Shown here: positions 1-5,587 of the stretch, in pieces | Layout of the letters: each line of letters opens with the position of its first letter | Position numbering within the stretch: position 1 is the stretch's first letter | Assembly: GCA_021151665.1 (NCBI GenBank) | Contig: JAGKWW010000085.1 | Location: 1-5,587 of the forward strand | Direction: 5' to 3' | DNA: 5,587 bases | Source: Flavobacteriaceae bacterium | Lineage (GTDB): Bacteria; Bacteroidota; Bacteroidia; Flavobacteriales; Flavobacteriaceae | Position numbers and translations under genes: made by a program | The notes under the pieces: model-generated | What the model saw: only the letters and a program-made list of their open reading frames with translations | Told to the model about the DNA's origin: nothing | The model's database searches: none

Positions 1-349
1 TACCAAACGTAATAATACAAATACCAAAAATGGCAACAGCATATAACAGCTTAACGCCTTGCTTTCTTCGCAACGGAAACAACGTTAATAACACCACAAT
101 ACAAATAGAACCTATATCGGATGCAGCATTCAGTAGACCAAACCCTTGTGGCCCTACTTTTAAAATATCTCTGGCATAAACCGGAATCATAGCCACGGCC
201 CCACCAAACAACACCGCAAATAAGTCTAACGATATTGCCCCTAGCAACTCTTTTGTTTTTAATACAAACTGTAAACCTTCGGTAACACTATCCCAAGTTT
301 TTTTATCGCCTTTTTCATTCAATGCAGGCTTTTCTTTTAATAAAGTCAT
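1..349 (-). pseudogene. MFS transporter fragment, N-terminal half missing, 3' end beyond window
   Basis: Reading the minus strand from the ATG at 347-349 gives 116 open codons that continue past the left edge. The translation contains LGAISLDLFAVLFGGAVAMI and then PVYARDILKVGP. From memory this is the TM7 region and following loop of major facilitator superfamily efflux proteins of the EntS/MFS_3 type. It is preceded by a charged stretch (KEKPALNEKGDKK) like the cytoplasmic loop between TM6 and TM7. Such proteins usually have about 400 residues, so roughly 180-200 N-terminal residues are missing. The frame stays open upstream only to about 430, overlapping the fumC end in another frame, with no further ATG. 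A terminator hairpin abuts the start codon and no promoter is visible. GC is about 38% by hand count, with mostly TTA leucines, against about 48% in fumC. I infer a remnant or an assembly junction. The family call is firm; the pseudogene status is less so. Confidence 0.7.
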
Positions 350-383
350 AATAAAAAAGCCACTAATAAGTGGCTTTTTTATT
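350..383 (-). terminator. Intrinsic terminator of fumC, symmetric and possibly bidirectional
   Basis: A perfect 15-bp inverted repeat, AATAAAAAAGCCACT (350-364) and AGTGGCTTTTTTATT (369-383), flanks a 4-nt loop. The GC-rich core GCCACT/AGTGGC is bordered by A and T runs, so either strand would make a hairpin followed by U residues. It begins 4 nt past the fumC stop codon and should end the fumC transcript. It also separates the MFS fragment from any fumC read-through. Confidence 0.9.
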
Positions 384-387
384 TTAG

Positions 388-1785
388 TTATTTCAATGAC
401 CCGACCATATCTTCCGGCTTCACCCAGGCATCAAAATCTTCAGGCGAAACATATCCTAAGCGAACAGCTTCATCTTTCAGAGTAGTTCCGTTTTTATGGG
501 CAGTCTGAGCGATCTCGGCAGCTTTGTAGTAGCCTATCTTGGTGTTAAGAGCGGTAACCAGCATCAGTGAGTTATCTACCAACTCTTTGATGCGGGCATG
601 GTTCGGCTCGATACCCTGTGCACAATGCTCGTCAAATGATACACAAGCATCGCCAATAAGCCTCGCCGATTGCAGGAAGTTGGCCGCCATCAGGGGCTTA
701 AATACGTTCAGCTCATAATGGCCCTGGGTACCACCAATGGTTATAGCCACATCGTTACCCATTACCTGTGCGCATACCATGGTAAGCGCTTCGCATTGGG
801 TCGGGTTTACTTTACCGGGCATGATAGAAGATCCCGGCTCGTTTTCAGGAATGAATATTTCACCGATACCTGAACGGGGGCCCGAAGCCATCATACGGAT
901 ATCATTCGCGATCTTGTTCAGCGACACCGCCAGTTGTTTCAGGGCACCGTGTGTTTCTACAATAGCATCGTGGGCAGCAAGCGCCTCAAATTTATTTTCA
1001 GCAGTTACAAACGGATGGCCGGTAAATTTGGCAATGTACTCTGCTACCTTTACATCATAGCCTTCCGGGGTGTTTAGCCCTGTACCTACAGCGGTACCTC
1101 CAAGTGCCAGCTCACTAAGGTGCGATAGCGTATTTTTCAGGGCTTTAAGTCCGTGGTTTAGCTGGGCCACATAACCCGAAAGCTCCTGTCCCAGGGTAAG
1201 CGGGGTTGCATCCATAAGGTGGGTACGCCCAATTTTTACCACATTCATATATTGTTCTGACTTCGCTTTTAGCGTATCGCGAAGCTTTTCAACTCCGGGA
1301 ATCGTTACCTCTGCCACTGCTTTATAGGCTGCAATGTGCATACCGGTAGGGTAGGTGTCATTAGAAGACTGCGATTTGTTTACATCATCATTTGCCTTAA
1401 GCACCGGTTCGCCTTCGCCAATTTTACCCCCTGCCAGCACCTGGGCGCGGTTGGCCACCACTTCGTTCACATTCATGTTACTTTGCGTTCCCGAACCTGT
1501 TTGCCAGATTACAAGCGGAAACTGGTCATCGAGTTTGCCGGCAAGTATTTCGTCACAAACCTGCCCGATAGCGTCGCGTTTTTCTGCCGAAAGCACGCCA
1601 AGGTCGTGGTTGGCATAAGCTGCGGCTTTTTTCAGGTAAGCAAATCCTTCAATGATCTCTTTTGGCATTGAGCCGGGATTGCCAATCTTAAAATTGTTCC
1701 TTGAGCGCTCTGTTTGTGCGCCCCAGTACTTCTCTGCCGGCACTTTTACTTCGCCCATCGTGTCTTTTTCTATGCGATATTCCAT
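388..1785 (-). CDS. fumC: Class II fumarate hydratase (fumarase C)
   Basis: This enzyme reversibly hydrates fumarate to (S)-malate in the TCA cycle, as a cytoplasmic homotetramer that needs no iron-sulfur cluster. The 465-residue length is normal for the family. Visible landmarks are TGSGTQSNMNVNEV (about 96-109), SSNDTYPT (about 140-147), GRTHLMDATP (about 186-195) with the active-site histidine at 189, and the signature GSSIMPGKVNPTQCE (about 318-332). That signature supplies the catalytic loop serine (319) and Lys325/Asn327. These correspond to His188, Ser318, Lys324 and Asn326 of E. coli FumC with a one-residue offset. Argininosuccinate lyase and aspartase share the fold, but the NVNEV and GRTHLMDATP segments and the overall fit favour fumarase. 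The ATG at 1783-1785 starts a normal N-terminus (MEYRIEKDTMGEVKVPAEKY). There is no Shine-Dalgarno sequence, as is usual in Bacteroidota. The gene appears monocistronic, with a hairpin terminator right after its stop. Confidence 0.97.
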   Translation of the reverse strand: MEYRIEKDTMGEVKVPAEKYWGAQTERSRNNFKIGNPGSMPKEIIEGFAYLKKAAAYANHDLGVLSAEKRDAIGQVCDEILAGKLDDQFPLVIWQTGSGTQSNMNVNEVVANRAQVLAGGKIGEGEPVLKANDDVNKSQSSNDTYPTGMHIAAYKAVAEVTIPGVEKLRDTLKAKSEQYMNVVKIGRTHLMDATPLTLGQELSGYVAQLNHGLKALKNTLSHLSELALGGTAVGTGLNTPEGYDVKVAEYIAKFTGHPFVTAENKFEALAAHDAIVETHGALKQLAVSLNKIANDIRMMASGPRSGIGEIFIPENEPGSSIMPGKVNPTQCEALTMVCAQVMGNDVAITIGGTQGHYELNVFKPLMAANFLQSARLIGDACVSFDEHCAQGIEPNHARIKELVDNSLMLVTALNTKIGYYKAAEIAQTAHKNGTTLKDEAVRLGYVSPEDFDAWVKPEDMVGSLK

Positions 1786-1862
1786 TGTGTGTAGTATATG
1801 GTTTATAAAAAGTTTTCGGCCCTAAGTGGCTGGTGCTGTTGCAGGAGTCGTTTAAAGCCAGC

Positions 1863-1870
1863 CAAAATTA
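1863..1870 (-). promoter_or_regulatory. Possible -7 element of the fumC promoter
   Basis: The minus strand reads TAATTTTG here, a full match to the Bacteroidetes -7 consensus TAnnTTTG. It would place the transcript start near 1857 and give a leader of about 70 nt before the fumC ATG. I see no TTG/TTTG -33 element at the expected spacing, so the call rests on one short motif in an A/T-rich region. A 7-bp inverted repeat (TGGCTGG 1827-1833, CCAGCCA 1858-1864) lies just inside the putative leader. Confidence 0.35.
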
Positions 1871-1938
1871 AACATAATCGTGAGGTTTGTAAAACGTTTT
1901 CCCAATTTTATTGCGGAATTTTTAGTCGAACTAAGTTG

Positions 1939-1966
1939 TTTGTAAAAAATATTACCATTATCTTTG
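1939..1966 (+). promoter_or_regulatory. Bacteroidetes-type promoter for the 52-residue membrane protein gene
   Basis: TTTG at 1939-1942 and TATCTTTG at 1959-1966 match both the -33 and -7 elements of the Bacteroidetes primary sigma factor, with a 16-nt spacer. Transcription would start near 1972, about 20 nt before the ATG at 1993. This is one reason for placing the small gene's start there and not further upstream. Confidence 0.65.
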
Positions 1967-1992
1967 AGGCTGAATCTAAAATTCCGGAAAAC

Positions 1993-2151
1993 ATGTTTGG
2001 ATTTCAGCAATACCTTGGTTTTTTACTATTCCTTACAATAGCTACCATCGGCTTCTGGCTGATGATGTTCCTGGTGAGCTTTGTGTTCTATTGGGTAACA
2101 GGCGCGACTGTTGAGCTTATCAAGGAAAGAAAAGCCATGAGAAACGAGTAA
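1993..2151 (+). CDS. Small single-gene membrane protein of unknown function (52 residues)
   Basis: I do not recognise this protein. It starts MFGFQQYLGF and has a long hydrophobic stretch at about residues 7-37, rich in Leu, Phe, Trp and Ile (LLFLTIATIGFWLMMFLVSF is its core). It ends in a charged tail, ELIKERKAMRNE. It would form one long transmembrane helix or a tight pair, and the positive tail suggests a cytoplasmic C-terminus. The frame is open back to 1798, but residues from that part look like non-coding translation (basic, Cys/Lys-rich), and the promoter at 1939-1966 lies inside it. The ATG at 1993 is therefore the supported start. The gene is transcribed away from fumC and has its own promoter and terminator, so it is a free-standing unit. 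No enzymatic motif is visible. Confidence 0.75.
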   Translation: MFGFQQYLGFLLFLTIATIGFWLMMFLVSFVFYWVTGATVELIKERKAMRNE

Positions 2152-2152
2152 G

Positions 2153-2166
2153 ATAAGATATCTTAT
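2153..2166. repeat. 14-bp perfect palindrome after the small gene
   Basis: ATAAGATATCTTAT is its own reverse complement and begins 2 nt after the stop codon of the 52-residue gene, just ahead of the terminator hairpin. It could be a regulator binding site or part of the transcript 3' structure. It is A/T-rich and could also be chance. Confidence 0.5.
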
Positions 2167-2171
2167 TGCTT

Positions 2172-2201
2172 GGGCTGCCGAATGGCAGCCCTTTGTTTTT
2201 T
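2172..2201 (+). terminator. Intrinsic terminator of the small membrane protein gene
   Basis: A perfect 8-bp GC-rich stem, GGGCTGCC (2172-2179) and GGCAGCCC (2184-2191), encloses a GAAT tetraloop. TTTGTTTTTT (2192-2201) follows. It lies 20 nt past the stop codon at 2149-2151 and isolates the small gene from the operon that begins at 2284. Confidence 0.92.
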
Positions 2202-2283
2202 ATACAGGAAACAAGGTTTAATGTTATATTAAAAGAAAATCCCTTAGTAAATTTTTTCATACATTCGGTTCAAAATTACGTCT

Positions 2284-3375
2284 ATGATTACCTCAAAAAC
2301 GATTGCTAACGGAATTTTGCGCGCTGTTGCCGTATTGGCAGGTGTTTTTATTTTGCTGTTGTTTTTGTACAGGGTGCAGGCAGTGATCATCTATCTTTTC
2401 ATCTCGCTTATCCTGGGGATGATAGCAAGCCCGGTAGTTTACTTCTTAAAAAGAAAGCTTAAGTTTCCGCATACGTTGGCGGTGATCTCTACGCTGCTGT
2501 TCTTTGTGGCCTTGCTGGGAGGATTTATTATGCTTTTCGTCCCGCTGATAATGACACAGAGCGACAACCTTTCGCTGCTTGAGACCGATAAGCTGCAGGC
2601 CGACCTGAACAGCCTTATTGCGCAGGTAAGTGATTATTTGGGACAGTATAACATCGATGCCGATAAAATGCTGAAGCAGTCTAACATTACTTCAAAGCTT
2701 AATTTTGGCTTCATAACAAATTTCCTCAATTCGCTGCTGGGCATCCTGAGCGGATTTGGTGTAGGGTTGGCCTCGGTACTTTTCATTACCTTTTTCTTCC
2801 TGAAAGACCGGAGGCTTTTTGCACTGAACGCAAAAAAAATACTGCCCGATGCACACGAGGAAAAAATACTTAATTCTTTCAGGAAGATCAATTATCTCTT
2901 AAGCCGCTATTTTATAGGGCTTATCCTGCAGATGACGATATTATTTATACTGTACCTAATCGTATTATTGATCTTCGGCGTACAGAATGCATTTATCATT
3001 GCTTTTATCAGTGCATTGCTAAACATCATTCCCTACATCGGTCCGCTTATTGCCACCGCATTAACGATATTGCTAACACTACTCGGTCTCATGGGGCCGG
3101 AAACGCAGGGTGAAATGTTCAGCACCACGCTCTATGTCTTTATCGGCTATTGCATTGCGCAGGCCATAGATAACAACGTAAGTACGCCGCTTATTTTTTC
3201 GAATAGCGTAAATTCGCACCCGCTGGAGATATTTATTGTAATACTGGCCAGTGGGTTTGTATTCGGTATATTGGGCATGATCGTAGCGGTGCCATTGTAC
3301 ACTTGTATCAAGGTGGTAGCCAAAGAATTCCTCCCGCATAATCCGGTTGTAAGAATATTAACCAAAGACCTCTGA
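2284..3375 (+). CDS. AI-2E family transporter (PerM/YdiK/TqsA-like membrane protein)
   Basis: This 363-residue protein belongs to the AI-2E transporter family (Pfam PF01594), inner-membrane proteins of about 350 residues. Family members are reported to export autoinducer-2 (E. coli TqsA) or to act as cation/proton antiporters in other bacteria, so the substrate here cannot be read from sequence. Hydrophobic segments lie at about 12-30, 32-54, 65-90, 148-173, 208-231, 234-268, 281-297 and 312-342. A hydrophilic domain at about 91-147 is the usual large loop after the third segment. Family landmarks are FFLKDRR (171-177), NIIPYIGP (247-254), and QAIDNN (293-298) through SHPLEI near 311-316. The ATG at 2284 gives a typical N-terminus (MITSKTIANG). 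No Shine-Dalgarno sequence is seen and the upstream promoter is unclear. Its stop lies 1 nt before the next gene's start, implying co-transcription and possibly translational coupling. Confidence 0.93.
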   Translation: MITSKTIANGILRAVAVLAGVFILLLFLYRVQAVIIYLFISLILGMIASPVVYFLKRKLKFPHTLAVISTLLFFVALLGGFIMLFVPLIMTQSDNLSLLETDKLQADLNSLIAQVSDYLGQYNIDADKMLKQSNITSKLNFGFITNFLNSLLGILSGFGVGLASVLFITFFFLKDRRLFALNAKKILPDAHEEKILNSFRKINYLLSRYFIGLILQMTILFILYLIVLLIFGVQNAFIIAFISALLNIIPYIGPLIATALTILLTLLGLMGPETQGEMFSTTLYVFIGYCIAQAIDNNVSTPLIFSNSVNSHPLEIFIVILASGFVFGILGMIVAVPLYTCIKVVAKEFLPHNPVVRILTKDL

Positions 3376-3376
3376 T

Positions 3377-4549
3377 TTGAACTCCAATTTACTGGAACCG
3401 GCGGTTCAGCAATTTATACGGGAGCATACATCTGATGACGTAGCCACCCTTGCCCTGCAGCGCAACCCTTTTCCCGAAATATCGTGGCAGGAAATCCTGG
3501 GCCAGATAGCAGCCCGGCAAAAGGCGAAAGATAAGCTGCCAACATGGTACGCAGCCCATAATATTATTTATCCCTCTAAAGTTTCGGTAGAGCAAACGTC
3601 TTCAGAAATAGCAGCAAAATATAAGGCGGGGCTCATTTCGGGCGAAAGCCTTATCGACCTGACCGGGGGCTTTGGAATTGACGATTATTACTTTTCGAAA
3701 AAGGTAAAAGAGGTTTTTCATTGCGAAATGAACCTTGGGCTTTCAGCCATTGCAGCGCACAACTTTGAAGTTCTCGGGGCTGACAATATAAAACCCGCTC
3801 CCGGCGATAGCACCGATATACTAAGGCTGCTCAACAGGCAGTGGGACTGGATCTATATCGACCCTTCACGGCGCAGCGATATAAAAGGTAAAGTTTTCCT
3901 GCTGAAAGACTGCCTGCCCGATGTGCCCGCACTCGAGGATTTTTATTTCAGGTATTCGAAGAACATCATGGTAAAAACAGCGCCATTGCTTGACATATCG
4001 GCCGGCCTTGGTGAACTGCATTCTGTAAAAGCCATACATATTGTCGCAATTCAGAATGAAGTGAAGGAATTGCTATGGATACTCGAAAAGGATTTTGACG
4101 GGGTACCTGTTATAGAAGCGGTAAACATTTCCAAAGAAGGTACGCAGGCCTTTGCTGCACCGGTTGAAGACCTACCCTCGGCGCCGCTGTCACCTCCGCA
4201 AAAATATCTTTATGAACCCAATAGCGCGGTGATGAAAAGTGGTGCCTTCAACAGGGTTGCCGTACATTTCGGATTATGTAAACTTCATCGCAATTCACAT
4301 CTTTACACCGCCGTTACGCCCTCCGATTTTCCCGGCCGGAGATTTGAGATTAAAGAAGTACTGGACTATTCTAAAGTAGAAATGAAGAAACTGGAAGGTG
4401 CAAAGGTCAATATAACGGCGCGAAACTTCCCGCTTTCGCCCGATGAGCTTCGGAAAAAATGGAAAATTAAAGATGGGGGAGACCGGTATGCATTTTTTAC
4501 CACCAATATGCAGAATGAGAAAATAGTATTACTTTGCGGCAAAATTTAA
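3377..4549 (+). CDS. Class I SAM-dependent methyltransferase with THUMP-like C-terminal domain
   Basis: This 390-residue protein has an N-terminal helical/linker part (about 1-90), a Rossmann methyltransferase core (about 91-240) and a C-terminal domain (about 270-390). In the core, LIDLTGGFGID (92-102) is SAM-binding motif I, CEMN (116-119) supplies the acidic residue after strand 2, and YIDPSRR (160-166) occupies motif IV in place of the DPPY/NPPY of other methyltransferases. The segments YEPNSAVMKSGAFN (about 279-292) and VNITARNFPLSPDELRKK (about 344-361) resemble the THUMP-like domain (PF18096). From memory this fits a Bacteroidota family typified by Porphyromonas gingivalis PG_1098, presumed to modify RNA; the substrate is unknown. 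The start is TTG at 3377-3379, 1 nt after the AI-2E stop. It is preferred because the next residues (NSNLLEPAVQQFIRE) look like the normal family N-terminus. It is followed after 4 nt by the exported protein gene. Confidence 0.9.
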   Translation: MNSNLLEPAVQQFIREHTSDDVATLALQRNPFPEISWQEILGQIAARQKAKDKLPTWYAAHNIIYPSKVSVEQTSSEIAAKYKAGLISGESLIDLTGGFGIDDYYFSKKVKEVFHCEMNLGLSAIAAHNFEVLGADNIKPAPGDSTDILRLLNRQWDWIYIDPSRRSDIKGKVFLLKDCLPDVPALEDFYFRYSKNIMVKTAPLLDISAGLGELHSVKAIHIVAIQNEVKELLWILEKDFDGVPVIEAVNISKEGTQAFAAPVEDLPSAPLSPPQKYLYEPNSAVMKSGAFNRVAVHFGLCKLHRNSHLYTAVTPSDFPGRRFEIKEVLDYSKVEMKKLEGAKVNITARNFPLSPDELRKKWKIKDGGDRYAFFTTNMQNEKIVLLCGKI

Positions 4550-4553
4550 GCCG

Positions 4554-5132
4554 ATGAAGAAATTACTTTTGATTTTTGCGCTGCTGCCTGCATTTTGCAT
4601 AGCGCAACAAAAGGACTGCGAATATACTTATACCCAAAGCAACGATGGAGTACAGCTGAGGTGGACCAAAGATTACCTGATGTACGAAAAGGTATTTGGG
4701 GGCAATTCCCAATATGTTTTTTTCTCTCTTACCTCCAGCGACGGCATTCCGGTGCTTAACTTCCAGCTGTTATCCAAAAGCCCTGAATTTCCAAAAGTTC
4801 AGTGTACCGATGCCACTTCAAAGCTCTATATACAGCTGATAAATGGCAGGATCATTACCCTGATACCGGCATCGCAGGATAGCTGCGCTAATCTTATATA
4901 CGATAAAGAAAACAAGCTCAATATACGGGTTCTGAGTACGCCATTTTTATTCACAAAAGGTTCAATGGAAGACCTTGAAGTGAGCCCGATTTCGTTTATC
5001 AGGGTAAAGTATGCTACGGAAACAATTGATTATTCGGTGAAGAAGGAACTCAAGTCAGAAACCCTTGGCGGCACGTACAGTCCCGAGCAGTTTTTCATCA
5101 GCCAGCTGAAGTGCCTGAAGGCAGAAAAATAA
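4554..5132 (+). CDS. Exported protein of unknown function (192 residues)
   Basis: I do not recognise a family. The N-terminus MKKLLLIFALLPAFCIAQQK is a classical Sec signal peptide: a Lys pair, a hydrophobic core, then a likely signal peptidase I cut after CIA (residue 17). Cys15 does not sit in a good lipobox (PAFC), so a lipoprotein is unlikely. The mature part of about 175 residues is rich in short beta-like segments (QYVFFSL, KLYIQLINGRIITLI, ISFIRVKYA) and has four cysteines (22, 84, 111, 187) that could form two disulfides in the periplasm. There are no repeats and no type IX secretion C-terminal domain. The ATG lies 4 nt after the methyltransferase stop, so it probably shares that transcript. 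I see no convincing terminator behind it, only a weak 5-bp stem (GGTAT 5140-5144, ATACC 5152-5156) without a T run. Confidence 0.85.
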   Translation: MKKLLLIFALLPAFCIAQQKDCEYTYTQSNDGVQLRWTKDYLMYEKVFGGNSQYVFFSLTSSDGIPVLNFQLLSKSPEFPKVQCTDATSKLYIQLINGRIITLIPASQDSCANLIYDKENKLNIRVLSTPFLFTKGSMEDLEVSPISFIRVKYATETIDYSVKKELKSETLGGTYSPEQFFISQLKCLKAEK

Positions 5133-5208
5133 ATTAAGAGGTATTGTGTTGATACCGAAACAGTTTAAGTGAAGGTTACGAAAAAATCAAAAAAACCTTT
5201 AAAAATAG

Positions 5209-5240
5209 TTGCAGTTAATTAAAATAAAAAGTTACATTTG
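5209..5240 (+). promoter_or_regulatory. Promoter of the tRNA-Ser/tRNA-Pro operon
   Basis: TTG at 5209-5211 and TACATTTG at 5233-5240 match the Bacteroidetes -33 and -7 elements with a 21-nt spacer that is almost pure A/T. The predicted start near 5247 gives a short leader of about 25 nt before tRNA-Ser. An A/T-rich tract upstream (5181-5208) may strengthen it, as is common for stable RNA genes. Confidence 0.75.
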
Positions 5241-5271
5241 CAACCGCAAAAAGGCTGAAAGGCCTATAGCT

Positions 5272-5355
5272 GGAGAGGTGCCGGAGTGGTAACGGAGCAG
5301 ATTGCTAATCTGTCGGCGAGCAATCGTCGCCAGGGTTCGAATCCCTGTCTCTCCG
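5272..5355 (+). tRNA. tRNA-Ser(GCT)
   Basis: A full cloverleaf can be drawn. The acceptor stem is GGAGAGG (5272-5278) with TCTCTCC (5348-5354), including one G-T pair. The D stem is CCG/CGG (5281-5283, 5293-5295). The anticodon stem is GCAGA/TCTGT around loop TTGCTAA, with anticodon GCT at 5304-5306. The long variable arm typical of serine tRNAs is GGCGA/TCGTC (5315-5319, 5324-5328) with a GCAA loop. The T arm is CAGGG/CCCTG around TTCGAAT. The discriminator is G at 5355, as expected for serine. The 3' CCA is not encoded and must be added by the CCA-adding enzyme. It reads AGC/AGU codons. Confidence 0.97.
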
Positions 5356-5362
5356 CTGTTTT

Positions 5363-5437
5363 CGGGGTGTAGCGTAGCCCGGTCATCGCGCCTGGTTTGG
5401 GACCAGGAGGTCGCAGGTTCGAATCCTGCCACCCCGA
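5363..5437 (+). tRNA. tRNA-Pro(TGG)
   Basis: The acceptor stem CGGGGTG (5363-5369) pairs perfectly with CACCCCG (5430-5436). The anticodon stem CCTGG/CCAGG surrounds loop TTTGGGA with anticodon TGG at 5398-5400. The T arm is GCAGG/CCTGC around TTCGAAT. The discriminator is A at 5437, the C1-G72 pair is the bacterial proline identity pair, and CCA is not encoded. It starts 7 nt after tRNA-Ser, so the two share a transcript. Confidence 0.97.
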
Positions 5438-5447
5438 CAAGTTGCAC

Positions 5448-5476
5448 ATCCCGCTTTTATGGCGGGATTTTTTTTT
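5448..5476 (+). terminator. Intrinsic terminator between tRNA-Pro and tRNA-Arg
   Basis: A perfect 7-bp stem, ATCCCGC (5448-5454) and GCGGGAT (5462-5468), has a 7-nt loop (TTTTATG) and nine T residues at 5468-5476. It is positioned 10 nt after tRNA-Pro and should end the Ser-Pro transcript. It lies only 22 nt ahead of tRNA-Arg. Confidence 0.9.
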
Positions 5477-5498
5477 ACCGGATAGTGCACAGCATTAC

Positions 5499-5572
<74 letters not shown>

Positions 5573-5587
5573 CATCAAAGCCTTGTT

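Noticed and set aside
670..1671. Several plus-strand open frames opposite fumC.
   Set aside because: They are antisense to a strongly conserved enzyme gene and show no recognisable protein features.
1827..1864. Inverted repeat TGGCTGG/CCAGCCA in the fumC leader as a riboswitch or attenuator.
   Set aside because: It has only 7 bp with a 24-nt loop, overlaps the proposed -7 element, and matches no riboswitch class I know.
1798..1992. Upstream extension of the small membrane protein frame (65 extra codons).
   Set aside because: The good promoter at 1939-1966 lies inside it, and the added residues look like translated intergenic sequence with no hydrophobic or domain pattern.
2260..2267. TACATTCG as a -7 element for the AI-2E transporter operon.
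   Set aside because: One base departs from TAnnTTTG and no TTG/TTTG is found at the right distance upstream, so the promoter of this operon remains unplaced.
2634..3595. Minus-strand open frames opposite the AI-2E transporter and the start of the methyltransferase.
   Set aside because: The plus-strand frames are clear family members with intact motifs; these are shadows of them.
5140..5199. Possible terminators after the exported protein: GGTAT/ATACC (5140-5144, 5152-5156) and AAGGTT/AACCTT (5172-5177, 5194-5199).
   Set aside because: The stems are short, the second has a 16-nt loop, and neither is followed by a T run.
5232..5449. Minus-strand open frames encoding peptides with VAGFEPATSW-like and QDSNLRPP-like sequences.
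   Set aside because: These are the well-known false proteins obtained by reading tRNA genes backwards (T-arm TTCGAATCC gives GFEP/DSNLRP). They lie exactly over tRNA-Ser and tRNA-Pro.

Overview
The window looks like chromosomal DNA from a member of the Flavobacteriaceae, probably Flavobacterium or a close relative. Three things point there. The clearest promoters match the Bacteroidetes pattern TTG/TTTG plus TAnnTTTG (TATCTTTG at 1959-1966, TACATTTG at 5233-5240). Gene starts lack real Shine-Dalgarno sequences and have A/T-rich leaders. The protein sequences have a Bacteroidota flavour as I recall the families. The main body is roughly 48% GC where I counted by hand. No stretch longer than 300 bases lacks a gene; the longest gap is 1786-1992.

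Layout. On the minus strand, 1-349 holds the middle part of an MFS transporter that lacks its N-terminal half and runs off the left edge. It is separated by a perfect 15-bp hairpin terminator (350-383) from an intact class II fumarase gene, fumC (388-1785). The 207-bp gap 1786-1992 is divergent: a possible fumC promoter faces left, and a good promoter faces right into a tiny 52-residue membrane protein gene (1993-2151) with its own terminator (2172-2201).

Next comes a tightly packed plus-strand set, probably one operon: an AI-2E/PerM-type membrane protein (2284-3375), a class I SAM-dependent methyltransferase with a THUMP-like C-terminus and a TTG start (3377-4549), and an unrecognised exported protein (4554-5132). 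The gaps between them are 1 and 4 nt. The right end is a tRNA cluster: tRNA-Ser(GCT), tRNA-Pro(TGG), a strong intrinsic terminator, then tRNA-Arg(TCT).

How the genes relate. FumC is a TCA-cycle housekeeping enzyme. The three-gene operon joins transport/envelope functions to a probable RNA-modifying enzyme with no obvious common pathway. I see no defence system, CRISPR array, phage or transposase, and no convincing new multi-gene system. The points most worth a second look are the truncated, compositionally different MFS fragment abutting the fumC terminator, the free-standing 52-residue membrane protein, and the terminator placed inside the tRNA cluster.
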